Below, one piece after another: positions 55,185 to 64,000 of a DNA stretch of 64,000 bases (position 1 is its first letter; every line of letters begins with the position of its first letter). This DNA is from Limnomonas spitsbergensis. Its lineage: Eukaryota > Chlorophyta > Chlorophyceae > Chlamydomonadales. The stretch is from assembly GCA_037349105.1 (NCBI GenBank), contig JAYJMM010000103.1:2976001-3040000 (forward strand), given 5' to 3'. The notes under the pieces were generated by a model that was not told where the DNA came from, ran no database searches, and was given only the letters and a program-made list of their open reading frames with translations. Both the position numbers and the translations under genes were made by a program.

Positions 55185-58100
55185 ATGATTCGTAGAGTGC
55201 CTCGCGAGTTCGAGGGTCCCAACAAGGACGAAGAATCATGGTGGCGCTCCGACGACAGCGCTTCGGGGGAGGATGACGACATCGGCCCCACCGGGCGCAT
55301 GCGGAGAGAAGCGGGTCGTGTGCCGAAGCTCAAGGAGGGCGAGGAGGAGCTGTACGACCCAAACAAAGATGCCAAGGACGAGCAGTGGTCGGAGCAGCAG
55401 AGGCAGGGTCGAATCTCGGATGCTATCCTCAGCTGGTGAGGGGAGTTCCGGATTTTGCATGCATGCATGGTGACAGTTTGATTCGGCTGCCCGAGCAGCC
55501 CGCACGTATTTGAAATCGCTTACCGGTATCTGGGGTTGCTGCCACAGTATCTGCGTAATCACCATGCAGCAATTTTCAGAAGGGCCAGGTATTAATAAAA
55601 CCGGGAGGGACCAAAATAAATGAAAGTAAACAGATCACACAATATTGGGCGGGGAAGAAAACCGAGAAGCAACGCTGGCAGGTGAAACAAGTGACTGTAA
55701 AAGCCTGCTGCAGGGGGACAAATTCACGACTCAGGGTTATCGCATGGTACAGTATTTCCATGACACAGGTTCACCGTCATGGAAATATTTTTAATACAGG
55801 TATGGTAAAAACAAATGGATGGGAAAGGCGAGGGGAAAGGTATTATTTTGTAGTGCTGTATTTCCGGAACGATTCGCACCGTGCACTGTCAAAAAGAAAC
55901 ACTGGCTGCCTCCTTGCTCCCTGTAAACGTGGGCGACATCCTTACCACATATTTGTAATGGCATGGCGTGCATAATTTCTGGGGATGGAGGCAGAGTCCA
56001 TGTTCAACCAATGAACACATGTTTGTTTCTGGCTTCGGCTTTTGCCTTCGGCTTCCTGTGCCCTTTGTCGCTCCTTGTTGGTTCTGTCTCTAGTCTCCTT
56101 GTGTCTGTGGTCTGTGGGTGTTTGCGTCAACAACACATGTGCATCGCGGGCTGGCGTGCCCATTCTGCCTAAAAGCCACCTTATAGGTTATCTTGACCTC
56201 AGCTGAGGGCTGCCTAAAAGCCACCTTTTTGGTTATCTTGGCCTCAGTTGAGGGCATGCATGTGCGTGCAGCGTCTGGATACCTGGGAAGACCATGCCGC
56301 CAGGCTCGTTCACTGAACCAGCTTGGCCGCCAAACGAGGAAATCCCAATCGGCATCGATATAATTTCTTGGCTTGTTAGGCGGCGAATCGAATCTGATTG
56401 GATTCTGAACTCGATCAAGGTGTTTGGACTGGACTGAATCAAGGGTTGAGCCAGTTCGCTCCCCTCCTAAACTGAATTGAGGGTTTGGTCCCAATCAAGG
56501 TTTGGTCCCAATCAAGCTTTCCGCGGCCGCGGGGCGGCCTGCCAAAGGTGGACTGGTGGCCAAAATAAGAAACACTGGTGTCGGGCTTGTGCGCCATAGA
56601 ACCGGGCATGAGCTGTCACCCTCGGTCCTCAGTGGACCTCAGTGGTCCTCAGTGGATGGTAGTCATCGGAGCAAGGGTCGGTGGAGCGATGGTCGGTGGA
56701 GCGAGGCTCCTCGGTGGACCTGGTGTGGAAGACCTTCAAATTTTCTAGTGCTTACGTGTTAGCTTGTGTTTTATACTTCTCCTCGCAAGTCTTAAGCGGT
56801 GGACAAATAATTCTAGTAACCTAGGTCTCTCTGTCGATCGCGATCACATCAGGTCCTTGAGGACCTGCCGACCCAGATCTCTCTTTCTAGCATCCTCCTG
56901 GCTCCTCCAACTGCCCACCCCCCATCACCCCCAACCCTGCTTGTGTGCTCACCTGGATTCCTAGCAGCCCTCATCATCATGCAGGGGCCTCTGCCTGAAC
57001 TCTTGATTGCCTGACCTCTTGATTGCCTGACCCCTGTTGTGAGCGCAGTCCTGGCTGCTTCTCCATGCTGACGTCCGACTGCCAGCAGCACGCACACCAC
57101 CGGAACCAGTACAGGTGTGCATGTGGTGTCAGCAGGCAGGGTGTCAGTATGGACTTACGTACGTGGTGTCAGCAGGCAGGCTGACAGCGTAGATTTAAGT
57201 GCACACCTGACTGCTTTCGATATGCTTTGCCTTCCCTAGTAAGTTGAGGGATGCATTCAAATACCATGCATCGAATGTTGACGTCCGTTTCATTCGGTAA
57301 TCGTGACTTTTGTACCCAGAGGGCAACAATGTTCAAATATGAATACTGGTATATCATCAATTCATTCATGAGGGAAGGCAAAGATCCCATGTTTTTGCTG
57401 CCCCCTCCTCCCTCCCCGATCGTCTCCCCTCCCCTCCCTTACATGGTTTTGCTGCCCCCTCCTCCCTCCCCGATCGTCTCCCCTCCCCTCCCTCCCATGG
57501 TTTTGATGCCCCCCTCCTCCCTCCCCGATCGTCTCCCCTCCCTCCCTCACATGGTTTTGATGCCCCCTCCTCCCTCCCCGATCGTCTCCCCTCCCCTCCC
57601 TCCCATGGTATTGCTGCCCCTCCTCCCTCCCCGATCGTCTCCCCTCCCTCCCTCACATGGTTTTGATGCCCCCTCCTCCCTCCCCGATCGTCTCCCCTCC
57701 CTCCCTCCTATGGTATTGCTGCCCCTCCTCCCTCCCCGATCGTCTCCCCTCCCCTCCCTCACATGGTTTTGATGCCCCCCTCCTCCCTCCCCGATCGTCT
57801 CCCCTCCCTCCCTCACATGGTTTTGATGCCCCCTCCTCCCTCCCCGATCGTCTCCCCTCCCTCCCTCACATGGTTTTGATGCCCCCCTCCTCCCTCCCCG
57901 ATCGTCTCCCCTCCCCTCCCTCCCATGGTTTTGATGCCCCCCTCCTCCCTCCCCGATCGTCTCCCCTCCCCTCCCTCACATGGTTTTGATGCCCCCCTCC
58001 TCCCTCCCCAATCATCTCCCTGCCCTCCCTCCCGTGGTATTGATGCCCCCACCTCCCTCCCTCCCTCCCCTCCCCTCCCTCCCATGGTTTTGATGCCCCC

Positions 58101-60868
58101 ACCTCCCTCCCTCCCTCCCCTCCCCTCCCTCACATGGTTTTGATGCCCCCTCCTCCCTCCCTCCCTCCCCTCCCCTCCCTCCCATGGTTTTGATGCCCCC
58201 CTCGTCCCTCCCCGATCGTCTCCCCTCCCTCCCTCACATGGTTTTGATGCCCCCCTCCTCCCTCCCCGATCATCTCCCCTCCCCTCCCTCACATGGTTTT
58301 GATGCCCCCCTCCTCCCTCCCCGATCATCTCCCCACCCCTCCCTCACATGGTTTTGATGCCCCCTCCTTCCTCCCCGATCGTCTCCCCTCCCTCCCTCAC
58401 ATGGTTTTGATGCCCCCCTCCTCCCTCCCCGATCGTCTCCCCTCCCTCCCTCACATGGTTTTGATGCCCCCTCCTCCCTCCCCGATCGTCTCCCCTCCCC
58501 TCCCTCCCATGGTATTGCTGCCCCTCCTCCCTCCCCGATCGTCTCCCCTCCCTCCCTCACATGGTTTTGATGCCCCCTCCTCCCTCCCTGATCGTCTCCC
58601 CTCCCTCCCTCCTATGGTATTGCTGCCCCTCCTCCCTCCCCGATCGTCTCCCCTCCCCTCCCTCACATGGTTTTGATGCCCCCCTCTTCCCTCCCCGATC
58701 GTCTCCCCTCCCTCCCTCACATGGTTTTGATGCCCCCTCCTCCCTCCCCGATCGTCTCCCCTCCCTCCCTCACATGGTTTTGATGCCCCCCTCCTCCCTC
58801 CCCGATCGTCTCCCCTCCCCTCCCTCACATGGTTTTGATGCCCCCCTCCTCCCTCCCCGATCGTCTCCCCTCCCCTCCCTCACATGGTTTTGATGCCCCC
58901 CTCCTCCCTCCCCGATCTTCTCCCCTCCCCTCCCTCCCGTGGTTTTGATGCCCCCACCTCCCTCCCTCCCTCCCCTCCCCTCCCTCCCATGGTTTTGATG
59001 CCCCCTCCTCCCTCCCTCCCTCCCCTCCCCTCCCTCACATGGTTTTGATGCCCCCCTCGTCCCTCCCCGATCGTCTCCCCTCCCCTCCCTCACATGGTTT
59101 TGATGCCCCCCTCCTCCCTCCCCGATCATCTCCCCTCCCCTCCCTCACATGGTTTTGATGCCCCCCTCCTCCCTCCCCGATCATCTCCCCTCCCCTCCCT
59201 CACATGGTTTTGATGCCCCCCTCCTCCCTCCCCGATCATCTCCCCACCCCTCCCTCACATGGTTTTGATGCCCCCTCCTTCCTCCCCGATCGTCTCCCCT
59301 CCCTCCCTCACATGGTTTTGATGCCCCCCTCCTCCCTCCCCGATCGTCTCCCCTCCCTCCCTCACATGGTTTTGATGCCCCCTCCTCCCTCCCCGATCGT
59401 CTCCCCTCCCCTCCCTCCCATGGTATTGCTGCCCCTCCTCCCTCCCCGATCGTCTCCCCTCCCTCCCTCACATGGTTTTGATGCCCCCTCCTCCCTCCCT
59501 GATCGTCTCCCCTCCCTCCCTCCTATGGTATTGCTGCCCCTCCTCCCTCCCCGATCGTCTCCCCTCCCCTCCCTCACATGGTTTTGATGCCCCCCTCCTC
59601 CCTCCCCGATCGTCTCCCCTCCCTCCCTCACATGGTTTTGATGCCCCCTCCTCCCTCCCCGATCGTCTCCCCTCCCTCCCTCACATGGTTTTGATGCCCC
59701 CCTCCTCCCTCCCCGATCGTCTCCCCTCCCCTCCCTCACATGGTTTTGATGCCCCCCTCCTCCCTCCCCGATCGTCTCCCCTCCCCTCCCTCACATGGTT
59801 TTGATGCCCCCCTCCTCCCTCCCCGATCATCTCCCCTCCCCTCCCTCCCGTGGTTTTGATGCCCCCACCTCCCTCCCTCCCTCCCCTCCCCTCCCTCCCA
59901 TGGTTTTGATGCCCCCTCCTCCCTCCCTCCCTCCCCTCCCCTCCCTCACATGGTTTTGATGCCCCCCTCGTCCCTCCCCGATCGTCTCCCCTCCCCTCCC
60001 TCACATGGTTTTGATGCCCCCCTCCTCCCTCCCCGATCATCTCCCCTCCCCTCCCTCACATGGTTTTGATGCCCCCCTCCTCCCTCCCCGATCATCTCCC
60101 CACCCCTCCCTCCCTTGGTTTTGTTGCCCCCCTCCTCCCTCCCCGATCATCTCCCCTCCCCTCCCTCCCATGGTTTTGATGCCCCCCTCCTCCCTCCCCG
60201 ATCGTCTCCCCTCCCCTCCCTCCCATGGTTTTGATGCCCCCCTCCTCCCTCCCCGATCGTCTCCCCTCCCCTCCCTCCCATGGTTTTGATGCCCCCCTCC
60301 TCCCTCCCCGATCGTCTCCCCTCCCTTCCCTCACATGGTTTTGATGCCCCCCTCCTCCCTCCCCGATCATCTCCCCTCCCCTCCCTCCCATGGTTTTGAT
60401 GCCCCCACCTCCCTCCCCAATCATCTCCCCTCCCCTCCCTCCCATGGTTTTGATGCCCCCACCTCCCTCCCTCCCTCCCCTCCCCTCCCTTCCCTCCCTC
60501 CCCTCCCTCCCCTCCCCTCCCTCCCTAGTACCTACCATGGTTTTGCCCCCCTTCCCCCTTCCCCTTGAAGGGCCATGCTAGTATTGAACTGCAAGGTGGA
60601 CGAGAGTCGCGTTCTAGCATCACCCAACGGGTGGAAAGCGGGCAAGCAAGACAGACGAAACGAGAAGAAGGCGAAAGCGATTGACGCCGCTGCCAGGTCT
60701 GCCGCGGCTGGCCAGCAGCAGCCTCAGGCGGATGCACCTGTTGCTGGTGATGAGGGCGGGAAGGAGCGGTACAACCCTGTGTGCTGCGCAGTGTGCGGAA
60801 CAGATGTGGGCGTGCGGGACGCGGAGGAGGTGTTTCACTTCTTCCACGTGTTCCCCTCGAATGCGTGA
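55185..60868 (+). CDS. EAPP: E2F-associated phosphoprotein (EAPP) family protein
   Basis: Three exons, 55185-55435, 57049-57114 and 60571-60868, join in frame to 204 aa. EAPP is a conserved nuclear protein first described as an E2F-binding phosphoprotein; its molecular role is not settled. Exon 1 encodes an acidic N-terminus with EEELYDPNKDAKDEQWSEQQ, the region that precedes the Cys motif in the family. Exons 1 to 2 give SDAILSCPGCFSMLTSDCQQ then HAHHRNQYR, and exon 3 gives AMLVLNCKVDESRV, RYNPVCCAVCGTDVGVRDAE and EVFHFFHVFPSNA. The CPGC, SDCQ and CCAVC cysteines resemble a zinc-binding site, and the FHFF C-terminus is a family hallmark. Intron 2 is 3.46 kb and mostly polypyrimidine array. 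ATG 55185 fits the usual N-terminus. Confidence 0.93.
57115..57190 (+). repeat. Short duplication after the EAPP exon 2 donor
   Basis: GTGGTGTCAGCAGGCAGG occurs twice (about 57124 and 57161), preceded by GTGTGCAT and TACGTAC respectively, just downstream of the donor at 57115. It does not clearly include exon sequence. Confidence 0.6.
57390..60530 (+). repeat. 3.1 kb polypyrimidine array (52-55 bp unit) in EAPP intron 2
   Basis: About 58 units of CATGGTTTTGATGCCCCCCT, CCTCCCTCCCCGATCGTCTC and CCCTCCCCTCCCTCA type. A 911 bp higher-order repeat is visible (58293 to 59204, 58561 to 59472). The last unit, CCATGGTTTTGCCCCCCTTC and on, runs into the acceptor of exon 3 (CTTGAAG at 60570), so the unit resembles the intron's own 3' pyrimidine tract. 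Both strands have long open frames from composition only. Confidence 0.93.
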
Positions 60869-62131
60869 TGCTGGAGGGAGGAGGGGTGGGGAGTCTGGCC
60901 CCGGAATCAGCAGAAGTAGCAGCAGCAGCAGCGGATCTCTTTGCGCTGGATGGGCTGTAGAACTTCTGAGAGCCCAGGGATGGTGGCATTAATACCCTGA
61001 GGTTGAGGGATCGAACCCACGCGATCTTCTCTCTCCCTCCGCCTAGAATGCCGGTTTCATGTACCTGCCCCCTCACATAGGAGGATGGCATGGCTGCACC
61101 ATGGCCCAGGCTGTGCGTGGTAGCTGGAATTGAGCCTAGTCATTCCCTACCAGTCCCACGCGGCCAAGCATGAGGTAGGGTCCAGCGGGTATGCACCGTT
61201 TGAAACTTCTGAGAGTCCAGAGACGGCCGTGAATGTGCTTCTCCTGTTATGTTTTGTTTCTGCTGGCTTCGGTCCCGGAGCATTAATTACCTGTGTGAAT
61301 GTTTTGTGTACCTCTGCCCTCGCCTCTGCCTCATGCTTTTGCTCCTCCTCGCGTTTCTTCGGCCATTTCATACCACAGTCAGTGCCACCTGGGGTGATGA
61401 CCGAGGAGGCACTGGAGCTGCAGGGTGTGGACAGCGTGTGTTACGGCGGTATAACTTTGACCCCTGCCTTTTGATCAGTGTCCAGAGGTGCAACGTCATT
61501 GACCTCTGGACCCTGCTGAAGAGGTCAATAGCCGCGTAGGCGTCCGACTGTCAGGTGGGCAAGAACAAATAGGGGAGTAAGAGAGAAGAGGCGGGCAGAA
61601 AGGAGAAGAGGGAACGAAATTTATTATTTCAGTCAAGTAACACTACAGAAACACCAAGGGATGGGTTGGCAAGGCATCTGCCGATGTTTAAGGCATGATG
61701 CATGTCCTTTAATTGCTTACACTATTCAACCAGAACTTGGGAGAAAGCCTGATTTTCTCATCTTCTGCTGTCTGATTGCAAAATCCACTGTCATCAAAGG
61801 TGCTAGGCTGTCACATGGTGACCACGTCCCGGATCACTAGCCTGGCCTTCGGAAGGAAGGGGAGACTGAATTGGACGATTTCTTAGTGGAATCGGAAGGA
61901 GGACGTAGACAGGAGCACGATGCCATCCCCTGATGCCATCACTGCTCTGCTGCTGAAGTGCAAACGCGATGGTGGCAGTTGAGAGGTTTCGGAGCCCCGA
62001 CCAGTTAGCTATTTGGTCAACCTTTCGTAAACACACACACACACCTGTCGCTGACATCTGCTATTTGTCGAGACGGTCGATCGAACGTTCGGGATAACGG
62101 CTAGCAATTGATAAATACGCATTGAGGCGTA
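60869..62131. other. EAPP 3' flank; no gene recognised
   Basis: Contains a short AGCAGCAGCAGCAGC run near 60915, a perfect pol III B-box-like GGTTCGATCC on the minus strand near 61005, and a diverged copy of the GGGCGCCC dispersed element (61478-61556). Open frames have no recognisable domain. Confidence 0.5.
61478..61556. repeat. Diverged inverted copy of the GGGCGCCC dispersed element
   Basis: GTGTCCAGAGGTGCAACGTC on the plus strand is followed by CTCTGGACCCTGCTGAAGAG and AGCCGCGTAGGCGTCCGACT, the reverse-orientation arm, and then a purine-rich flank (GAAGAGGCGGGCAGAAAGGA). This is the arm order of 11900-12060 with almost no spacer. Confidence 0.55.
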
Positions 62132-63464
62132 ATGATCACCGTTATTGGTCTGCTTGGGGCTGGCGCCGGGGCGGGTGTCGGGGCTGTTGCACGTGCCATC
62201 AAGGGCACCAGAAAGCAGGGTAAGCTAGCCGAGGAGCTCAAGCAGGCCAAGGCGGATCTCGTGCAGGTGCAGAAGCAAACCGAAGAGCTGCAGGCGTGCA
62301 CCTTGGAGTACAAGGTACGAAGAGGCAGGCACAACATCAATCGTCATGCGCAAGCAGCAGGAACGGATAACAATTTAACAATTGTCTCAGAGATATTATT
62401 TAGCGTGTAGCAGTCGACAGCTCGAGATATGTGCACCAGACCGCAACAGCTGCGTGGCCTCAACTATCTGTCAGAAATGTAGCACAACTGCTTGATCCCT
62501 GTGTCCGTCTGTCCGTCCCGGCAGAGCATCACAGTTCGATCAAGGCCGTACGATAATGAGGATAAGGACCCATGTACGCTTGTGCTCAAAATTGCTGCAG
62601 CCTGGGTTGGAACACCAATATGCATATCTTCCGGTATCTCGCAGACCCTACCTTATGTCATATGTCCCCACCTGCCTCGCTTGCAGAGCATGGTTTCCAC
62701 AAGATGCAGCATGGACTAGCGCACGTCCCTCCTGGCAATCAGCCCTCACAGAGTTCAAGAGCTACCCAGCAACTGCACAGACGTTCACTGCATCGCTGTC
62801 GCATAGGGCTGCCCGCATGAGCGCCTCTTCGGCGCCGAAAACCTCGATCAGATAGAGAGACAGGCGGCGGCGGCAGTTACATAAGCAGTCTCGCCATTCC
62901 CGGCATACGTTCCACGCCGCTAATACGGTCCCAGCTGCCTTCCATCCGCCAGCCTGGATAAGGATCTTGCCTAGCAGGTCGGCAGTGAGATCATGCACGG
63001 TCGTTTCCAGTATTTCCTCCACCTCCCCCGCATGCATGTCCCTGCCTGCACCTGCTGTGCCCTGCATGTCCCCACCGGCACCTGCTCTACCTAACCTTTC
63101 CCCCACAGGGCGCCGTCGACAAGCTCAGCGCGGAGAAGCGAGCCGACTTCGTGAAGGTTCTCAGCCTCGAGCAGCAGAAGGCGGGGCTGGAGCAGCAAAA
63201 AGCCGGGCTGGAGCAGCTCAAAGCAGGACTGGAGCAGGAGAAGGCGGGGCTGGTGCAGGCCAAGGCGGGGCTGGAGCAGCGGCTGGTGGCGCTGGAGCAA
63301 GAGAGCGCCTGTCAGGCTGACCTGCACCGCGCCGAGCTGGAGCAGCTCAAGCTCAAGGTTGCCGATGTGCTGGGCGGCCTGCTGTCAAAGAGCCTCACGG
63401 AGCAAGAGGCCGCGCTGCAGCTGCAGGGCCTAGGCTGTGACGTGGAGTACCTGGACGAGTCAAG
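62132..63464 (+). CDS. Membrane/coiled-coil protein of unknown function (3'-partial)
   Basis: Exon 1 (62132-62314) and the long exon 63109-63464 join in phase 0. The N-terminus MITVIGLLGAGAGAGVGAVA is a glycine-rich hydrophobic segment, probably a signal anchor or membrane hairpin. It is followed by a charged helix (AEELKQAKADLVQVQKQTEE). Exon 2 is coiled coil with a seven-residue LEQQKAG repeat at least five times, then LGGLLSKSLTEQEAALQLQG. Further exons lie beyond the donor at 63464, which is followed by degenerate duplicates of this exon end. A frame at 62525-62609 (SITVRSRPYDNEDKDPCTLV) after a GGCAG acceptor may be an additional exon. I do not recognise the family. Confidence 0.6.
62770..63067 (-). 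CDS. F-box-like exon, antisense within the intron of the coiled-coil gene
   Basis: Minus-strand frame with VEEILETTVHDLTADLLGKI, then LIQAGGWKAAGTVLAAWNVC, REWRDCL and SLYLIEVFGAEEALMRAAL. The pattern DL-x-x-DLL-x-x-IL followed by VCREWRDCL fits an F-box, which links substrates to SCF ubiquitin ligases. The tail resembles the helical stretch that follows F-boxes in some algal proteins. Start codons at 63067 or 63037 are possible; the end is open, as a GTAGCT donor-like site follows near 62767. It may be a partial gene or gene fragment. Confidence 0.4.
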
Positions 63465-63990
63465 GTGTGCTGTGTGTGCAATCGTGGGTGTGCTTCAGGG
63501 GTCTACCACTGCAGCTGCAGGGGCTGGGCTGTGACTTGGAATACCTGGACGAGTCATGGTATGCGCTGTGTGTGCTGTGTGTGCGATTGTGGGTGTGCTT
63601 CAGGGATCTGCAGCTGCAGGGGCTGGGCTGCGATACTCATTGCCAGGGAGACTCAAGCTGGGTGCTGCTTGTTGTTGTCCTTTTTGGTGAGGATTGCAGC
63701 TGCCGGGGAATGGGCTGGGCTGGGCTGTGACATGGAGAACCTAGAGTACTCAAGGAGGGTGCTGCCTTTTTTGCTAGAATCTTCGGTTGCCGATGCAGTA
63801 AAAAAAATCTCCCTTTTTTTGAATCTTATGGACCGAGCAGAAGATTCTCCTGCATGGCCGGGAAATCTTCCGACCATGCAGGCCCTTTGGGGGTGTACCT
63901 GGGTGTTCCTGAGGACTGCAGCTGCAGAGGCTGGCATGTGACGCTCATTGTCAGGGAGACTCAGGGTGGGTGCTGTACTGCTGTGCATCA
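63414..63990 (+). repeat. Tandem copies of the exon end and donor of the coiled-coil gene
   Basis: CTGCAGCTGCAGGGCCTAGG through GAGTCAAG|GTGTGC (exon end, 63464) is followed by CTGCAGCTGCAGGGGCTGGG copies starting near 63510, 63608, about 63695 and 63913. The second copy keeps TACCTGGACGAGTCATG|GTATGC almost intact; later ones degenerate (GGGAGACTCAAGCTGGGTGC). Spacing is roughly 90-220 bases, and the series runs to the window edge. Confidence 0.8.
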
Positions 63991-64000
63991 TTTCCCTTGT

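Noticed and set aside
57390..60530. Long Pro/Leu-rich and Gly/Arg-rich frames on both strands
   Set aside because: Composition of the polypyrimidine array; open on both strands at once and without non-repeat sequence.
60995..61060. tRNA gene or tRNA-derived SINE on the minus strand
   Set aside because: A perfect B box GGTTCGATCC is present, but no A box, acceptor stem or anticodon arm can be folded around it.

Overview
The window is nuclear DNA of a eukaryote, most likely a chlorophyte green alga of the Chlamydomonadales type (species not determined). The reasons are spliced genes with short exons and GT-AG introns, GC-rich coding sequence, CTG/CAG and CCAC low-complexity tracts, conserved eukaryotic proteins (DIM1, ALG10, EAPP, membrane steroid/heme-binding MAPR proteins), a nuclear tRNA-Phe, LINE remnants and about 20 kb of minisatellite. 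All products are called from exon-by-exon reading and remembered family motifs; no search was run.

Layout. 1-8.5 kb: decayed copy (A) of a two-domain MAPR gene, minus strand, whose middle exons are replaced by a 6 kb array of 88-89 bp units. 8.5-12.9 kb: mostly non-coding, one candidate exon and a 54 bp-arm inverted repeat. 12.9-15.9 kb: multi-exon protein kinase with an N-terminal coiled coil, plus strand. 17.5-21.3 kb: intact MAPR copy B, minus strand, in a segment homologous to 1-8.5 kb. 21.7-29.8 kb: DIM1 18S rRNA dimethyladenosine transferase, plus strand, divergent from MAPR-B; 11 exons join in frame to 392 aa. 30-39 kb: mostly repeats, a candidate 3' exon, short dispersed hairpin elements and a LINE fragment with an inverted 5' part; tRNA-Phe(GAA) at 39.2 kb. 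39.7-54.8 kb: ALG10-like glucosyltransferase gene, minus strand, with an in-frame stop and no central region; it holds a 35 bp array, a duplicated exon edge and a 10.4 kb 22 bp array inside one 11.3 kb intron. 55.2-60.9 kb: EAPP, plus strand, divergent from ALG10, with a 3.1 kb polypyrimidine array ending next to its last splice acceptor. 62.1-64 kb: a coiled-coil gene running off the right edge, with an F-box-like exon on the opposite strand in its intron.

The common theme is that tandem arrays start at splice junctions. In MAPR-B, MAPR-A, DIM1, ALG10 and the coiled-coil gene the repeat unit contains an exon edge with its donor or acceptor; EAPP is a weaker case. The best evidence is the MAPR pair: copy B carries two 89 bp-spaced copies of an acceptor plus exon start, and copy A carries about 68 copies of the same unit where exons 3 and 4 should be. 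In DIM1 one array offers 11 donor-like sites, all in the same reading phase. These arrays look like a source of alternative splice sites, of giant introns and, in copy A and perhaps ALG10, of gene death.
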